From assembly GCA_003671075.1 (NCBI GenBank), contig QWPT01000001.1, positions 1 to 64,000 of the forward strand: 64,000 nucleotides of DNA, in the 5' to 3' direction. Shown here piece after piece: positions 60,527 to 64,000 of this stretch. Made by a program: the position numbers and the translations under genes. The DNA is from Planctomycetota bacterium. Lineage in GTDB: Bacteria > Planctomycetota > Phycisphaerae > Phycisphaerales > SM1A02. Under the pieces are notes generated by a model. The model was not told the DNA's origin. It did not search any database and saw only the letters and a list, made by a program, of their open reading frames with translations. Every line of letters starts with the position of its first letter. The stretch's first letter is position 1.

Positions 60527-63330
60527 GAAAGTGACCCAGTTACGACGAAGGGTGCCCACCACGAAGGATGGCTCCATTTCCTGAGCGAAGCAAGTGTGGC
60601 AGAACGAAGTGCCGCGGATGGCCGTGTTCCTAGCGAGAATTGGAGATGAAAGGCAGTTGATATTTCAAGCGCCGCGTGATCTCGGACTGACCATAGGCCA
60701 GCCACAAGACAGCGAGCGCCTGCGGCGAGGAATGCGCGGCTGATACCAGCGAGTTCGTCACCCGCGTCGACCGAGTTGCGTCCAGTCTCGCAGCCTGCGA
60801 GAAATACGACTTGGGCATCGAGATCAAGGTCGACGATATCGCGTACCGGCATCCACCCGTCGGCGAGCTTGAGCCCAGACGCGTTGGGAAGGGCACCGAT
60901 AAAGCGCCCGTGGCAAGCGAAGTGAACCATCGATCGGCCGCGCACAGCTTCTCGGACACGCGCGATGGTCGCGGAAGATCCTTCGAGTACATCAGTGCTG
61001 CGCTGGGCGGCAAGCATCTTGGCCTCGGCATCGATCAGCGGAGCGAACTCGTCGGAAACCGCGATCACCAACGGCCGGTCGGTCGAGGCGCGGCGAAGCG
61101 AGCCATCAGCACAAGCAATCGAAGCACTCGGCGCGGTCTGAATCTCGAACCGCTCGATCAGATAACGCTCACCATCGAAGAGCGCCGAGAACGGCACCGC
61201 GTGGAGCGGACCGAAGGGCACGATCACAAGGCGCTTGGCCTCGTTGATGGAGGGATTCTGCTCGATAATCGGCAGCAACAGCATGTCGTGCAGCGTGCGC
61301 GAAAGCGCGTTCACTGCGCGAAGGCTGCGTGCGTCGGCACTGCGCACTCCGGCTCGGAGCTGGTAGAGGAGCTTGTCCACCAGTGGTCCAAGATCAGAGG
61401 CGTGTGCGATGCAACGCACCGACGAGAGAACGCCGTTCTGCGCAACGAAGGCCAGAAGCTCCTCGCCAGCGATGAAGTAGGCAACCATCGCGTCGTCCTT
61501 ATCGAGGCGCGCCAGCACTTGGCTGGTATTCATGGGTTTGGCAAACAGGTTTGCGACCCCATGCGCGTTCTGATTGCTGTCGAGCAGTCGTTCCAGTTCC
61601 TGCTCGGTGGAGCGAAGATCTTCGAGCAGCTCGGGCGAAACGCCGCGGCGCGTGCCGGGTTCGGAGGCGTCGCGCCCTACGCTCGCATGCAGCGTTGAAA
61701 GGCGCGCGCGCAGACGAATGACTTCGTCGTTGGCTTGCGTTGTTTCGCCGGCAACAGCGGTCGTACGGTCAATCGTGCGGAGCACGGCGTCAAGCAACAC
61801 GCGGCTGCGCGCACGCTCGACAGTCAGGAAGGCGTCGGCAATGCTCTTGGAATCGCCGCGGGCAAGGAGGTCGAGCGCCAGGTCCTCGTACACGCGCAGG
61901 CGCGACGAGGCGAAGGCGGAGCGCAGACGATCGGCGGCGAGAGATCCGCGGAGTTCCTCAGCGAGACCGATGGCGTGTGAAAGCGCGCTGATCGCGCGAT
62001 CAAGTCCACCAAGCGCGCGCTCGGAGTCCGCTTCAATGAGTGCGGCGTCGATTTCAACGGTGCGCACTCCAAGAGTCGATGCGCCGAGGCGGGCACTCTT
62101 GGCAGTATCAAGCGCTTTATTGTTGTTTCCCAGCGCGAGTTGGGCACGAGCTTCGCGCACCAAGGCGCGCGCGCTGTCGAGTGGGCTAGCGTCGCGCAAC
62201 GCGATGGCAGCGAGCGCGGCTGATTCAACAGGGTTTCCTTCGCGCAGCGCGAGCTCGCTTGCGACCAGCGCTGCGGCACGAATGCCACGCGCGTCGCCGA
62301 TTTCTTCAGCAATGGCGAGTGAACGCGCAGCGGCCGGCTTGGCCTCGCTTACACGCTCAGCGGCCGCTAACGCACGGGCGCGGACCAACAGTCCACGAGC
62401 CATTTCCGCCTTGAGTCCCTTGCTCGATGCTGTCGCCAACGCGGCATCAACCGACTCGAGCGCTTCGCCGTGGGCGCCAAGCACCGCAAGTGCCTCAGCC
62501 TCTTCAAGCAGCAGTCGTGCGTGATGACCAGGCGCAATGTCGGAGATCATCCGCGACGCGCGGGCGAACTCGCGCAGCGCATCGCCAAATCGACCTTCGC
62601 GGGCGAGGAGATCGGCGCGGTTTCCGATGACGACCGCGTGGGCAAGCGGAAGGTTGGAAAGAAGGCTTTCCGCGCGGTCGAATGCGCCGTGCGCTTGCGC
62701 CATGCGATCAAGCTGCAACAGCGTTTCGCCGAGCGTGTTTTCCACAGTGCCGCGTGCAGCGGACTCTGACTCGGGAATTCCCGACAAGGCCCGTTCAAGG
62801 CAAGCGATAGCGTCCTGTTGCTCGCCACGGATCTTGTGCACGTTTGCAATATTAAGTTCTGCCCGGGCCGCGAGATCAAGGCGGCCAGCGCCAACGAGCG
62901 CGTCGCGCGAGATGCGCCCGCGCTCAAGAGCGTCCGCTGTGCGTCCAAGCTTCGCCAGTGCGTGCATCGAAGCAACACCGGCGCGCGCCTTTTCAATTGG
63001 ATCGTTCGCCGCATCGGCTGCAGCCTGCGCCTCGTCAGCGCGGACCAGTGCCTCATCGAGGCGGCCGGAGTAGGCAAGCGCCGGAATCGTCGCACGCAGC
63101 GCACGCGCCACCGCAGACAGATTGTTGAGCGCGCGCGCAGTTGCCGCCAGCGCCTCACCGACGCTCAAGGCTCGGTCAGGTGCACCAGCCGCAATCCGCT
63201 CACATTCATCACCAAGGGCCAGCAGGGTTGCGGCCGCGCCACGCGCATCACGCGAAATTGCATCTGCGCGCATCGCTTGCGCGAGCGCCTCAAAGGCAGC
63301 AATATCGAGTGATTGCGGGTTGGAGTTCAT
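60523..63330 (-). CDS. TPR-CHAT domain protein (caspase-like peptidase fold)
   Basis: N-terminal TPR-type helices; CHAT domain with MVHFACHG (His) and VVFLAGCETG (Cys), PFGPLHAVPFSALFDG. Confidence 0.92.
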   Translation of the reverse strand: MNSNPQSLDIAAFEALAQAMRADAISRDARGAAATLLALGDECERIAAGAPDRALSVGEALAATARALNNLSAVARALRATIPALAYSGRLDEALVRADEAQAAADAANDPIEKARAGVASMHALAKLGRTADALERGRISRDALVGAGRLDLAARAELNIANVHKIRGEQQDAIACLERALSGIPESESAARGTVENTLGETLLQLDRMAQAHGAFDRAESLLSNLPLAHAVVIGNRADLLAREGRFGDALREFARASRMISDIAPGHHARLLLEEAEALAVLGAHGEALESVDAALATASSKGLKAEMARGLLVRARALAAAERVSEAKPAAARSLAIAEEIGDARGIRAAALVASELALREGNPVESAALAAIALRDASPLDSARALVREARAQLALGNNNKALDTAKSARLGASTLGVRTVEIDAALIEADSERALGGLDRAISALSHAIGLAEELRGSLAADRLRSAFASSRLRVYEDLALDLLARGDSKSIADAFLTVERARSRVLLDAVLRTIDRTTAVAGETTQANDEVIRLRARLSTLHASVGRDASEPGTRRGVSPELLEDLRSTEQELERLLDSNQNAHGVANLFAKPMNTSQVLARLDKDDAMVAYFIAGEELLAFVAQNGVLSSVRCIAHASDLGPLVDKLLYQLRAGVRSADARSLRAVNALSRTLHDMLLLPIIEQNPSINEAKRLVIVPFGPLHAVPFSALFDGERYLIERFEIQTAPSASIACADGSLRRASTDRPLVIAVSDEFAPLIDAEAKMLAAQRSTDVLEGSSATIARVREAVRGRSMVHFACHGRFIGALPNASGLKLADGWMPVRDIVDLDLDAQVVFLAGCETGRNSVDAGDELAGISRAFLAAGARCLVAGLWSVRDHAALEISTAFHLQFSLGTRPSAALRSATLASLRKWSHPSWWAPFVVTGSLS

Positions 63331-64000
63331 ACTGCTGCTCCTCCACGCATCGGCGCACTAGGGCCAAGCGGTAGGACGATGGTCGGATGCACGGTGCTGT
63401 CGACAGCGCGCGCGCTCACGACAACTTCGCATGATCCGATCGGCAGGTTGATCGCAAACATTCCAAGCGCATCGGTCGCATCGGTCGACAGGACGACGCC
63501 ATCAACATCGAGCACCGCGATGATCGCCTTCACAGGCATGTCGTCGCCACGCATCACTTCGCCGACCATCCGCACAATGCCGTCTTTGGCGATGGTGCGC
63601 TCTGCGCGAATCGTGATTTGCGCCGTGTCTACCACAGCTTCGAATACATCGGCTCCGTGGTCGTCACGCACGCCGGCCAGCGCAATTCCATTGTCGGGGT
63701 TGAGCCACTCGAGCACGACGGCGCCCGCGCGGTCGAAGACCTCGCCCAGCATCGTGATCGGCGAGCGCGATTCGGCGCGTCGCGTTGCAAGTCGAGCGCC
63801 AAGCGCCTTGGCTCGCATCACTGTTTCGGCCGACGGCTCGTGCAGCAGATCGCTCTTCATGGCAACTACGGCACTCGTGAAGCTGGAGAGCAACTTGGCA
63901 ACGCGTGGATCACGCGTCGCGGCCGATTGCACCTCGGCCATCAAGGCTGGTCCAGCGACGCCCGACGCGGCGTCCGCGATCTGTTCGATCGAGACTTTCC
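63327..64000 (-). CDS. Hypothetical protein upstream of CHAT (5' end outside the window), Ig/carboxypeptidase-regulatory-like C-terminus
   Basis: Frame remains open to the right window edge (...KVSIEQIADAASGVAGPALMAEVQ); 4-bp overlap with the CHAT gene start. Confidence 0.6.
   Translation of the reverse strand, partial: KVSIEQIADAASGVAGPALMAEVQSAATRDPRVAKLLSSFTSAVVAMKSDLLHEPSAETVMRAKALGARLATRRAESRSPITMLGEVFDRAGAVVLEWLNPDNGIALAGVRDDHGADVFEAVVDTAQITIRAERTIAKDGIVRMVGEVMRGDDMPVKAIIAVLDVDGVVLSTDATDALGMFAINLPIGSCEVVVSARAVDSTVHPTIVLPLGPSAPMRGGAAV

Overview
64 kb of a high-GC bacterial chromosome. Gene content points to a planctomycete, probably a Phycisphaerae relative: PVC-type heme-binding cytochromes, PTPG/PEP-CTERM-like and dockerin C-termini, and a MoxR/DUF58/BatA/VWA/squalene-cyclase-like operon. 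It looks like core chromosome. I saw no rRNA, transposase, CRISPR array or phage module, and I did not recognise a tRNA by eye. Recognisable genes: nucleotide-sugar dehydrogenase, fliS, fliD, parB with two parS-like 16-mers, YceI, lgt, trpD, comEC, an 8-gene moxR-type operon, mutM, dnaA, an MBL-fold RNase Z-like protein, response regulator-GGDEF, recO, HDOD, M16 peptidase, lipA, transglutaminase-like, YdjC-like deacetylase, GT2, a double-phosphatase fusion, dCMP deaminase-like, and a CHAT/S8-protease cassette at the right edge. Best second looks: (1) a cobalamin-riboswitch-like leader in front of a PTPG-anchored exported protein; (2) a RuvB-like AAA+ protein with Walker A, Walker B and sensor-2 residues all replaced; (3) a translationally coupled CHAT (caspase-like) / secreted subtilase pair; (4) one polypeptide joining a type-I phosphodiesterase domain to a PhoD-like domain; (5) a comEC frame with no stop for 2.6 kb antisense to two genes; (6) recurrent 12-bp tandem repeats in coding and non-coding DNA. 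All calls come from reading the supplied sequence and ORF track. No database search was run.
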